Shown here: in pieces, positions 1-5,257 of the stretch
How positions within the stretch are numbered: the stretch's first letter is position 1
Layout of the letters: each line of letters opens with the position of its first letter
Assembly: GCA_902373595.1 (NCBI GenBank)
Contig: CABKMX010000072.1
Location: forward strand, 1-5,987
Origin: an uncultured Christensenellaceae bacterium
GTDB lineage: Bacteria; Bacillota; Clostridia; Christensenellales; UBA3700
Reading direction: 5' to 3'
Length of the DNA: 5,987 nt
Notes under the pieces: model-generated
The model's database searches: none
Seen by the model: the letters and a program-made list of their open reading frames with translations, nothing else
What the model was told of the DNA's origin: nothing
Position numbers and translations under genes: made by a program

Positions 1-741
1 GGTCTTGTCGACGTTGCCGCTGACGGAGAGGGTGTAGTACTGCGCTCCGGTGTCGGGGTCGGTTTCGAGTTTGGGGGCAACCGTCTTGTCGTTGAGAATG
101 GTGTTCTCGTTGATGACGTACATCCAAATCTTTGTCGGATCGGCATATCTCTCATTCGCATACTCATCGAGACTGTTGTAGGTCAAGACGTCGGTGAAGT
201 CGGCGGTGCCGTTATTCCATTCGAACCAGGTGTCGGTGATTGTACCGTCGGTGTCGTTGTATTTTTGCGCGGTCAAAGACTTGCTGTTCGCGCTCCTGAA
301 ATACATGTTGACCGAATCGCCCGACTTGACATAGTCGGTCTCTTCCCAAATCTTGATGTCAATCATAGAACCGAGCATGCCGCCGTCCTTGACGGTGCCG
401 GACTGGTTCTGATAGAACAACTTGTTGTCCGCATCGGACGCGCCGTCTCTGATGGTGACCGACTTGACAAACTGAGTGAGCATCATACTCATGACCTCGG
501 TGGTCAAGGAACCGGACGTCCTCGCAATCGCGAAGTCCGCTCCGTAATAGTTTTCGACAGCCGCGTTGAGCATCTCGATTGCGCTCATGTCCCCATTGAT
601 CCCGACGGTCGGGTCGAGCTTGGGAGCGACGTTGGCAACTTCGGATCTCAAGTTCATCGAGGAGCCGCCGCAGGCGACAAACGAGAACGCCATGACGACC
701 GCGAGAGCCGCCGCAATTGCAATCATTGCAAATCTCTTCAT
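1..741 (-). CDS. Uncharacterised lipoprotein, 3' end beyond the window
   Basis: An open frame of 247 codons with no stop runs from an ATG at 741 off the left edge, so the C-terminus is missing. The start is fixed by an AGGAG ribosome binding site 6 nt upstream and by a lipoprotein signal peptide. K2 and R3 are followed by a hydrophobic stretch (residues 4-22) and a lipobox FVAC ending at C24, the only cysteine visible. G25-G26-S27 follow, as is common in lipoproteins retained on the outer face of the membrane. The visible mature part (about 220 residues) is polar and rich in D, N, T and S, with no further membrane segment. Residues around 60-100 look mixed helical (IEMLNAAVENYYGADFAI), and the later part looks beta-rich. 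I do not recognise the family. A solute-binding protein is possible, but no diagnostic motif is visible. The product should be anchored outside the cell. The gene is divergent from the DegV-family gene and has its own promoter. Confidence 0.85.
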   Translation of the reverse strand, partial: MKRFAMIAIAAALAVVMAFSFVACGGSSMNLRSEVANVAPKLDPTVGINGDMSAIEMLNAAVENYYGADFAIARTSGSLTTEVMSMMLTQFVKSVTIRDGASDADNKLFYQNQSGTVKDGGMLGSMIDIKIWEETDYVKSGDSVNMYFRSANSKSLTAQKYNDTDGTITDTWFEWNNGTADFTDVLTYNSLDEYANERYADPTKIWMYVINENTILNDKTVAPKLETDPDTGAQYYTLSVSGNVDKT

Positions 742-781
742 ATCTTTCTCCTTTTTTTGACGACGTTAGCCATTTTTATCT

Positions 782-810
782 ATTCTATAATAGTGTAATG
801 TAAAATGCAA
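782..810 (-). promoter_or_regulatory. Probable sigma-A promoter of the lipoprotein gene
   Basis: On the minus strand a TTGCAT -35 box (805-810) and a TAGAAT -10 box (782-787, one mismatch to TATAAT) are separated by 17 bp. The predicted start near 775 gives a leader of about 34 nt containing the AGGAG ribosome binding site. The -35 is weak (3 of 6). The AT-rich sequence offers other pairings, such as TTGAGT with TACATT, so the exact promoter is uncertain. Confidence 0.5.
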
Positions 811-890
811 GTAAAATCACTCAAAAAACTCACAACACCGTTTTGTGAATGATTTTCACCGAAAAATACCACAGTTTGCCACATTTTCGC

Positions 891-911
891 GCGAATATAT
901 AATATATTCGC
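891..911. promoter_or_regulatory. Perfect 21-bp palindrome, candidate operator
   Basis: Two 10-nt arms, GCGAATATAT (891-900) and its exact reverse complement (902-911), flank a single A at 901. The sequence lies between the divergent promoters of the lipoprotein gene and the DegV-family gene, ending 48 bp upstream of the degV -35 box. A nine-base word CGCGCGAAT overlaps its left edge (888-896) and recurs at 919-927, 31 bp away, about three helical turns. This looks like a binding site for a dimeric regulator, but no regulator gene sits beside it. The one-base centre argues against an RNA hairpin role. Confidence 0.45.
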
Positions 912-958
912 ATTTGCACGCGCGAATTTTTCATTGTCAATGCTTCGCCGTCAAAAAA

Positions 959-987
959 TTGACAAAACACACAAATTTATATATCAT
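959..987 (+). promoter_or_regulatory. Sigma-A promoter of the DegV-family gene
   Basis: A consensus TTGACA -35 (959-964) and a TATCAT -10 (982-987, 5 of 6) are separated by exactly 17 bp. The predicted start is at about 994, giving a leader of about 46 nt that carries the GGAGGA ribosome binding site. The -35 box is also one arm of a small inverted repeat (GTCAA at 950-954 with TTGAC at 959-963), which could be an operator over the promoter. Confidence 0.8.
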
Positions 988-1040
988 TAGAATGTACGCG
1001 CTCGCAACGCGACTTGAGCGCACACTCAAAGGAGGAAATC

Positions 1041-1928
1041 ATGAGCAACTATTGGATCACCACCGAGGCGACCGCGGACTTCCCCGAAAGCTTGATGAAA
1101 GAGGACTTCGCGATTATACCGATGTCCTACACCGTCAAGGGCGAATTCTTCGACGGCGCGGACAAAAAACTCACCCCCAAGCAATTTTACGACGCCTGCC
1201 GCGAGGCAAAGACCGCGGCGGACCTGCCGACGACGTCGATGATCACCGCATATCAGGCGGAAGAATTTTTCCGTCCCATCCTCGCGGCGGGCAACGACAT
1301 AATCCACATAGGCTTTTCTTCGGCGCTGTCGGGCACTTTCGAACAGCTCAAGATGGCCGAAAAGAGCCTTTCCGCCGAATTCCCCGACAGGCGCATCACC
1401 GTCATCGATTCCAAGACCGCGTGTTTCATCGAAGGGCTTGCCGCCTACTATACCCTGCTCAACCGCGACGAAGGCGCAAGCTATGACGAATGCGTCGCCT
1501 TTGTCGAGCGCATTTTGCCGCACTGCACGGGCTTTTTCACGATCGACGACATCGGGCACCTGCAACGCACCGGCAGAGTCGGCAAGGCGGAGGCGTTCAT
1601 CGGCGGCACGCTGCACATCAAGCCCGTGCTGACCGTCGACGACGACGGCAAACTCATCCCGTTCGCCAAAGTCATTTCGCGCAAAAAGGCGCTCCGCTTC
1701 CTCGTCGAGATGATGCGCAAAAAAATGCTGCCTCAAAGCGAACAAAAACTTGTCGCGATCGGCCATGCGGACGCATACGACGACGCCGTCGCGCTCGAAA
1801 AGACGGTACGGGAAGAATTCGGCGTGGAAAACACCGTGATCTTCGACGTCGGCACCGTGATCGGCACACACGTCGGCGCGGGAATGGTCGCGCTGATCTT
1901 CCTTGCCGAAGACCGCAATTACCGCTGA
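1041..1928 (+). CDS. DegV family fatty-acid-binding protein
   Basis: This 295-aa protein has the usual DegV length and covers both lobes of the fold. Known members (DegV, FakB) bind a long-chain fatty acid in a deep pocket, and FakB proteins present it to the kinase FakA for phosphorylation and phospholipid synthesis. The family's marks are in order: an ITTEATADFP N-terminus (residues 6-15), PTTSM (63-67), the SSALSGTF loop (93-100), VIDSK (121-125), LQRTGRVGKAEAFIGG (174-189), IKPVL (193-197) and a C-terminal THVGAG (276-281). Two spots deviate from what I recall as most common: RTGRV where many members have RGGRI, and A280 where GPG is frequent. The ATG at 1041 is chosen because GGAGGA lies 4 nt upstream; a TTG at 1014 would add nine residues but lies before the ribosome binding site. 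No kinase gene is adjacent, so a FakB role is only inferred. Confidence 0.93.
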   Translation: MSNYWITTEATADFPESLMKEDFAIIPMSYTVKGEFFDGADKKLTPKQFYDACREAKTAADLPTTSMITAYQAEEFFRPILAAGNDIIHIGFSSALSGTFEQLKMAEKSLSAEFPDRRITVIDSKTACFIEGLAAYYTLLNRDEGASYDECVAFVERILPHCTGFFTIDDIGHLQRTGRVGKAEAFIGGTLHIKPVLTVDDDGKLIPFAKVISRKKALRFLVEMMRKKMLPQSEQKLVAIGHADAYDDAVALEKTVREEFGVENTVIFDVGTVIGTHVGAGMVALIFLAEDRNYR

Positions 1929-1953
1929 AAAACCATCGATCCCGCAACAATTC

Positions 1954-1991
1954 GATCCCGCCTCGCCGAGGCGGGATCTTTGCGCTCTTTT
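1954..1991 (+). terminator. Rho-independent terminator after the DegV-family gene
   Basis: A perfect 11-bp GC-rich stem (1954-1964 with 1968-1978) with a 3-nt loop is followed by a T-rich tail interrupted by GCGC (1979-1991). It starts 26 nt after the stop codon. An upstream copy of the 5' arm (GATCCCGC, 1938-1945) could compete for the same 3' arm, but the local stem is longer and should win. Confidence 0.8.
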
Positions 1992-2027
1992 GCCGCGAAC
2001 GGAAGAGCCCTCCGTGATGTCGATATG

Positions 2028-2063
2028 AAAAATGTCCGCGATCACGCAATCGGCGCCGCGGAC
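2028..2063 (-). terminator. Probable terminator of the sulfatase gene
   Basis: Read on the minus strand, GTCCGCG (2063-2057) pairs with CGCGGAC (2040-2034) around a 16-nt loop and is followed by ATTTTT (2033-2028). It lies 68 bp beyond the sulfatase stop codon. The loop is larger than usual, although it contains a GGCGCC that may shorten it. It faces the degV terminator, so the two convergent units are each closed. Confidence 0.55.
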
Positions 2064-2130
2064 GTCTGCCGTTCCGTACATGCCGTTGCGCTCCGTTTTT
2101 GCGGCGCCGCATTCGACTGCCTTTCCGCCG

Positions 2131-3450
2131 TCACCTCTTCGGCGCGATCAGCCTGCCCCTGACGACGAAAGGCGGCTCCCCCGCGCGGCGCGCAAGATCG
2201 ATCAGCATCTTCCTCAGCCGCGCCTTGACTTCGCGGTGTTCTTTGCTGTGGATGAGATTGCGCGTCTCGGCAGGGTCGGCGCGGAGATCGTACAGATAGT
2301 CGTCGACGTACACTTTCGAAAAAGGTTTGCTCCACCCGTCCGAACGGCGCGGCGCCCTGACCGCATAAGTCCATCGGTCCGTACGCACCGCTCTGCCCAG
2401 CTTGTCTTCGCTGATCTGGATATAGACCGCCTCGCGCGAGACGTCCCCTTGCGCCTGCGCAAGCAGATCGAGCCCGTCGAATGCGTCCGGAATGTCCGCG
2501 CCCGCCGCGCGAAGCACCGACGCCGGCAGATCGAGCAGGCTGACGACGCCGCCGAAAGCCCCCTTTGCATATCCTCCGCCGAAAACATACATCGGGATCG
2601 CTATCGACGCCTCGTGGCACGACCGCTTGTACTCGGCGTTGCGCGTCTTGAAGTGGCATCCGTGGTCCGAAGTGTAAAAGACGACAGTGTTTTCGAGCAC
2701 ACCCCTCTGCGCGAGCGCGTCTACGACGCGTTTGAAGTTGCGGTCAAGCGCGTGGCAGCATCCGAGATAGTCTTCCCATTGATCCCTGTCGACGCCGAAT
2801 CCGCGCAGATCCTCGGGAAGCGGTTCTCCCTCCACCGCCGCCCTGTCCCCGGGCGTGCACTCGAACCTGCCGCTCGAGTTTTGATGATGCGGCTCGATGT
2901 GCGACAAAAACAGAAAAAACGGCTTGTCCGCGTCCGCTCCGCGTATGAATTCGAGCGCGAAATCGGTGATGCGGTCGGCGCGGCAGCCCTCGAAAGTCAG
3001 TTTGCGCCCCGCCTCGTCGAACACATAGCCGCCGCTGCCGTCCGAAGTGAATTCCAGCACGTCCGACGCGCGCCAGTATTCGTATCCTCCGCGCCTCGCC
3101 TCGGGCACGGCTTTTGTCTCGTACCGCCCCTCTTCGTCCGTCATCCCGGACGCCAAATGCCACTTGCCGACATAGGCGGTGCGATAGCCGCAGCGCCTCA
3201 ATATCTTTGCGATTGTGTCGGCGTCCTCCGGCAGAGCGCGCGCATTGGTGAAACAGCCCGTCCGCGTCGCGTATTGCCCCGTCTGCACGCAAGCGCGCGC
3301 CGGACCGCATACGGGCTGGCAGGTCACCGCGTCATCGAAGCGGACGCCGCGCTCTTCCGCCATCGCGTAAAGATGCGGCGTCACCCGAGGCGTGACGGTG
3401 TCGCGCCTCTGTTGATCCGAAAAGAAAACGACTATGTTGGGTCTGTCCAT
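2131..3450 (-). CDS. Cys-type sulfatase, type I family, cytoplasmic
   Basis: This 439-aa protein belongs to the alkaline phosphatase-like type I sulfatases, which hydrolyse sulfate esters, often on glycans. The signature C-x-P-x-R is C48-G-P-A-R52 inside CGPARACVQTGQYATRTG. C48 would be oxidised to formylglycine, which in anaerobes needs the radical-SAM enzyme AnSME; that gene is not in this window. Metal and substrate residues are visible: D12-Q13 (FFSDQQR), GKWH (K96, H98), H184 with P187-H188-H189, D262-H263 (TSDHG), and K275 in the EYKRSCHE segment. There is no signal peptide, so it should act inside the cell on imported sugars. Family members start at the RPNIVVFFSDQQ segment, so the ATG at 3450 is the start. 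Upstream frame extension to 3624 lacks family sequence and a ribosome binding site. The substrate cannot be read from sequence. The gene is divergent from ttcA. Confidence 0.94.
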   Translation of the reverse strand: MDRPNIVVFFSDQQRRDTVTPRVTPHLYAMAEERGVRFDDAVTCQPVCGPARACVQTGQYATRTGCFTNARALPEDADTIAKILRRCGYRTAYVGKWHLASGMTDEEGRYETKAVPEARRGGYEYWRASDVLEFTSDGSGGYVFDEAGRKLTFEGCRADRITDFALEFIRGADADKPFFLFLSHIEPHHQNSSGRFECTPGDRAAVEGEPLPEDLRGFGVDRDQWEDYLGCCHALDRNFKRVVDALAQRGVLENTVVFYTSDHGCHFKTRNAEYKRSCHEASIAIPMYVFGGGYAKGAFGGVVSLLDLPASVLRAAGADIPDAFDGLDLLAQAQGDVSREAVYIQISEDKLGRAVRTDRWTYAVRAPRRSDGWSKPFSKVYVDDYLYDLRADPAETRNLIHSKEHREVKARLRKMLIDLARRAGEPPFVVRGRLIAPKR

Positions 3451-3456
3451 ATTCCG

Positions 3457-3485
3457 ATTATACCATACGGATCCCCGCAAGTCAA
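3457..3485 (-). promoter_or_regulatory. Near-consensus promoter giving a predicted leaderless sulfatase mRNA
   Basis: On the minus strand TTGACT (3485-3480) and TATAAT (3462-3457) are separated by exactly 17 bp. TGG directly before the -10 supplies the extended -10 TGn motif. Only six bases (CGGAAT) lie between TATAAT and the ATG at 3450, so the normal start position falls on the A of the ATG. No Shine-Dalgarno sequence precedes the ATG. Confidence 0.85.
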
Positions 3486-3618
3486 TAACAGCGCTCGGCT
3501 GCCGACTTCGAGCCGAAAAACTTTCTTTGTCCGAGGGATTGCCGCCGCTCCGCCGATGACGCCGCGCAAAAAAGTCGCTTCGCTTTGCTTCCGAACGGGA
3601 CTTTTCGGCGCGCTTTCG

Positions 3619-3647
3619 TTGCAAATCGAGACGATTTCCGCTACAAT
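3619..3647 (+). promoter_or_regulatory. Promoter giving a predicted leaderless ttcA mRNA
   Basis: TTGCAA (3619-3624) and TACAAT (3642-3647, 5 of 6) are separated by 17 bp. Six bases (ATCAAT) separate the -10 from the ATG at 3654, the same spacing as in the divergent sulfatase promoter. No Shine-Dalgarno sequence is present. The -35 matches 4 of 6 positions. Confidence 0.7.
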
Positions 3648-3653
3648 ATCAAT

Positions 3654-4385
3654 ATGCAAAAATTACTCGCGCTCACGCGCAAGGCGATCAACGACTACGA
3701 AATGATCGCCGACGGCGACAGCATCGCCGTCGGCGTAAGCGGCGGCAAGGACAGCACCGCCCTGCTCGCCGTGCTCGCCGCGTACAAAAAATTCGCGCCC
3801 GAAAAATTCGAACTGCGCGCGATCAACATCGATATGGGATTCAAGGACACCGACCCCGCCCAAGTCAAAGCGCTTCGCGACTGGTGCGACGGCATAGGCG
3901 TGCCTTTGACCGTCGTCAAGACGGACATCGCCGAGATCATCTTCGAGCGGCGCAAGGAGTCCTCTCCGTGCAGCCTTTGCTCCAAGATGCGCCGCGGCGC
4001 GCTCAACAACGCCGCGATCGAGGCGGGATGCAACAAACTCGCGCTCGCCCACCACGCCGACGACGTCCTCGGTACGTTTTTGCTGTCGCTGCTGTTCGAA
4101 GGAAGGCTGTCCACCTTTGCGCCGAAGTCGTATATGAGCCGCACCGGCGTCACGCTGATCCGTCCGTTCATCTATGTCGAAGAGAAGTACCTGTCGGGGC
4201 TGTGCCGCAGGCTGTCGCTGCCCGTCGTCTTCAATCCGTGCCCCGAAGACAAACACACGGGACGCGAGGACGTCAAGCGTATGATCGAGACCGCGGAAAG
4301 CATTTCGCCCAACGCGAAAAAGCTGATGATGAGCGCGCTGTTCCACCCCGAACGCAACAATCTTTGGCAACCGCCGAAGAATTGA
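3654..4385 (+). CDS. ttcA: TtcA-family tRNA 2-thiocytidine biosynthesis protein
   Basis: This 243-aa N-type PP-loop ATPase belongs to the TtcA family, which adenylates C32 of certain tRNAs and replaces its C2 oxygen with sulfur, using a [4Fe-4S] cluster. The PP-loop SGGKDS is at residues 29-34. The family CxxC is C106-S-L-C109, followed by SKMRRGAL, and the third candidate cluster ligand is C196 in FNPCPEDK. HHADDV (133-138) and IRPFIYVEEKYL (169-180) also match the family, although the usual E or Q before T141 is G140. The N-terminus MQKLL..KAINDYEMI is the family's normal start, which supports the ATG at 3654 even though it has no ribosome binding site. The upstream 23 codons of open frame look non-coding. 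It acts in the cytoplasm and stands alone, divergent from the sulfatase and convergent with spoIIID. TtuA-type thiolases are the alternative, but the two zinc-finger domains expected there are absent. Confidence 0.9.
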   Translation: MQKLLALTRKAINDYEMIADGDSIAVGVSGGKDSTALLAVLAAYKKFAPEKFELRAINIDMGFKDTDPAQVKALRDWCDGIGVPLTVVKTDIAEIIFERRKESSPCSLCSKMRRGALNNAAIEAGCNKLALAHHADDVLGTFLLSLLFEGRLSTFAPKSYMSRTGVTLIRPFIYVEEKYLSGLCRRLSLPVVFNPCPEDKHTGREDVKRMIETAESISPNAKKLMMSALFHPERNNLWQPPKN

Positions 4386-4406
4386 TTTTTTCGGTGCCCG
4401 TGTCGA

Positions 4407-4664
4407 TTATCCGCGCTCTGATCTCAGGGCGCGATACTTTTTTCGCGTGCTTTCGCCGCCGCGAATATGTCTTATCTCGAGATTGCGTTCCAGCACGCGC
4501 GCGACCTCTTCGCCCAGCGCGGGATCGATCGCCGCAAGTCTTGCCGTCACATCGGCGTGCACCGTGCTTTTGCCCACCCCGAATACCGCCGCGCACTGCC
4601 TCAACGTGCAGCCCGTCTCAAGAATGTACCGCGCCTCGGAAAGCGCCCTCGATGTCTTTTCCAT
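4407..4664 (-). CDS. spoIIID: Stage III sporulation transcriptional regulator SpoIIID
   Basis: This 85-aa DNA-binding protein is the mother-cell regulator that, in Bacillus, acts after sigma-E to activate or repress sporulation genes. The whole protein follows the family. ARYILETGCTLRQCAAVFGV (11-30) with GKSTVHADVTARL (31-43) forms the helix-turn-helix, the KSTVH core being diagnostic. Then come IDPALGEEVARVLERNLEIRH (46-66) and the conserved IRGGESTRKKY (67-77). It is slightly shorter than the B. subtilis protein because the acidic tail is missing. The ATG at 4664 is chosen because GAGGTG lies 3 nt upstream; the frame stays open to an ATG at 4742, but those 26 residues do not resemble the family. 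The gene is alone, convergent with ttcA and divergent from the TauE/SafE pair. Its presence implies that the host makes, or descends from makers of, endospores. Confidence 0.95.
   Translation of the reverse strand: MEKTSRALSEARYILETGCTLRQCAAVFGVGKSTVHADVTARLAAIDPALGEEVARVLERNLEIRHIRGGESTRKKYRALRSERG
4412..4443 (+). terminator. Terminator of ttcA inside the 3' end of spoIIID
   Basis: CGCGCTCTGA (4412-4421) pairs with TCAGGGCGCG (4424-4433) with one G-U, and ATAC plus six T follows (4434-4443). The innermost pairs must open to give a workable loop. It sits 26 nt after the ttcA stop and lies wholly within the last codons of the convergent spoIIID gene, so the bases serve both genes. Confidence 0.7.
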
Positions 4665-4680
4665 CTCCACCTCAAGACAG

Positions 4681-4705
4681 CATATTCGCGCCCCGGCGCG
4701 ATATG
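4681..4705. repeat. Near-perfect 25-bp palindrome upstream of spoIIID
   Basis: CATAT + CGCGCC on the left and GGCGCG + ATATG on the right are symmetric around CC, with one extra T (4686) breaking perfection. On the minus strand it lies 16 nt before the spoIIID start, just upstream of its GAGGTG site, so it could be an operator or a hairpin in the leader. The same bases contain a possible sigma-E-like promoter (TCATATC at 4706-4700, 13-bp spacer, AATATGCT at 4686-4679), but the -10 match is only partial. A ten-base palindrome CCGGCGCCGG follows at 4711-4720. Confidence 0.5.
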
Positions 4706-4775
4706 ACCGCCCGGCGCCGGCTTTTGATGAACGAGCGCTCATACGCTCATATCTTTTGCACTTTTACCGCCATAT

Positions 4776-4858
4776 GAACATATGAAGATATCGTCGTTCG
4801 ACCATACCCGTAAATGCGGATATCTTCATTGCCGCAATGAGCATATCGGCATATGTTC
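4776..4858. repeat. Interrupted inverted repeat upstream of the TauE/SafE pair
   Basis: The 17-base arm at 4776-4792 (GAACATATGAAGATATC) has its complement split into two overlapping parts on the right. GATATCTTCAT (4819-4829) matches 4782-4792, and CATATGTTC (4850-4858) matches 4776-4784. Twenty bases between the right-hand parts contain a further 13-bp palindrome (CATTGC-C-GCAATG, 4827-4839) and GCATAT twice (4841-4846, 4849-4854). It lies between the divergent spoIIID and TauE/SafE genes. Role unknown; an operator cluster or a structured leader is possible. Confidence 0.55.
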
Positions 4859-4882
4859 ACCCATTGCGCGCACAACAATGTC

Positions 4883-5257
4883 ATGGAAATTCTGACATCA
4901 AAGCGCAAAAACCGCCCTCTCCTCTCCGCGATTTTCGGCGTCGCGGTCGGAGCGGCGAACGGACTCTTCGGCGGAGGGGGAGGCATGATCGCCGTACCCG
5001 CGATGACGCTGACCGGCGTGCCGTCCAAAAAGGCTCACGCGACCGCGATCGCGATCATATTGCCGCTGTCGCTGATCAGCGGCGCGGTCTATCTCGCAAA
5101 GGGGGCGGCAGACCCGTCGGTCATACTGCCGTCATGCGCCGGCGTGTTCGTCGGCGGGATCGCAGGCGCGCTGTTGCTCAAAAAGATAAATTCCCGCGGG
5201 CTTTCGCTGCTCTTTTATGCCCTTATGATCGCCGCGGGGCTCAAACTCTCACTGTGA
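4883..5257 (+). CDS. TauE/SafE family permease, N-terminal half protein
   Basis: This 124-aa membrane protein matches the first repeat of TauE/SafE (formerly DUF81) transporters, predicted exporters of sulfite, sulfate or organosulfonates. After a positive N-terminus (SKRKNRP, residues 6-12), about four hydrophobic segments follow, near 13-28, 52-71, 81-99 and 107-123. The family's glycine-rich signature is present as GAANGLFGGGGGMIAVPAM (23-41). A complete TauE/SafE protein is about 250 aa with two such repeats; here the second repeat is a separate gene whose GTG overlaps this gene's TGA. The start is uncertain. ATG 4853 (ten residues longer) lies inside an inverted-repeat arm, ATG 4883 gives a typical short basic N-terminus, and neither has a ribosome binding site. 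The two halves probably assemble into one transporter. The substrate cannot be read from sequence. Confidence 0.85.
   Translation: MEILTSKRKNRPLLSAIFGVAVGAANGLFGGGGGMIAVPAMTLTGVPSKKAHATAIAIILPLSLISGAVYLAKGAADPSVILPSCAGVFVGGIAGALLLKKINSRGLSLLFYALMIAAGLKLSL

Noticed and set aside
265..798. Plus-strand frame opposite the lipoprotein
   Set aside because: The minus strand has a ribosome binding site, signal peptide and lipobox in an unbroken frame. This frame has none of these and ends in intergenic sequence.
813..856. Imperfect inverted repeat (AAAATCA...TGATTTT around TCACAA/TTGTGA), terminator-like on the minus strand
   Set aside because: The stems are AT-rich and weak, and no minus-strand gene ends there, so a terminator role has no support.
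992..1486. ATG at 992 just after the degV -10 box, a possible leader peptide or leaderless ORF
   Set aside because: The spacing to the -10 is only 4 nt, and the frame runs out of phase through the DegV-family gene with arginine-rich shadow sequence.
1026..2081. 351-codon open frame antisense to the DegV-family gene
   Set aside because: It crosses the degV terminator, has no family features and is explained by codon bias of the real gene.
3569..3605. AAAAGTC / GACTTTT inverted repeat between the sulfatase and ttcA
   Set aside because: Seven-base arms with a 23-base gap are too weak on their own to call an operator or an RNA structure.
2032..3705. 557-codon open frame antisense to the sulfatase
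   Set aside because: It is arginine- and proline-rich, mirrors the GC-rich third codon positions of the sulfatase, and has no recognisable domain or ribosome binding site. The opposite strand carries a full family match.
3884..4777. 297-codon plus-strand frame across ttcA and spoIIID
   Set aside because: It overlaps two genes with clear family identity, has low-complexity arginine-rich sequence and no start signal.
4665..4882. CRISPR-like array because of repeated CATATG words
   Set aside because: The repeats are six-base words and palindromes of unequal spacing, without uniform repeat and spacer units.
4747..5028. 93-codon minus-strand frame over the palindromic region
   Set aside because: It overlaps the TauE/SafE start and the repeats, has no ribosome binding site and no recognisable domain.
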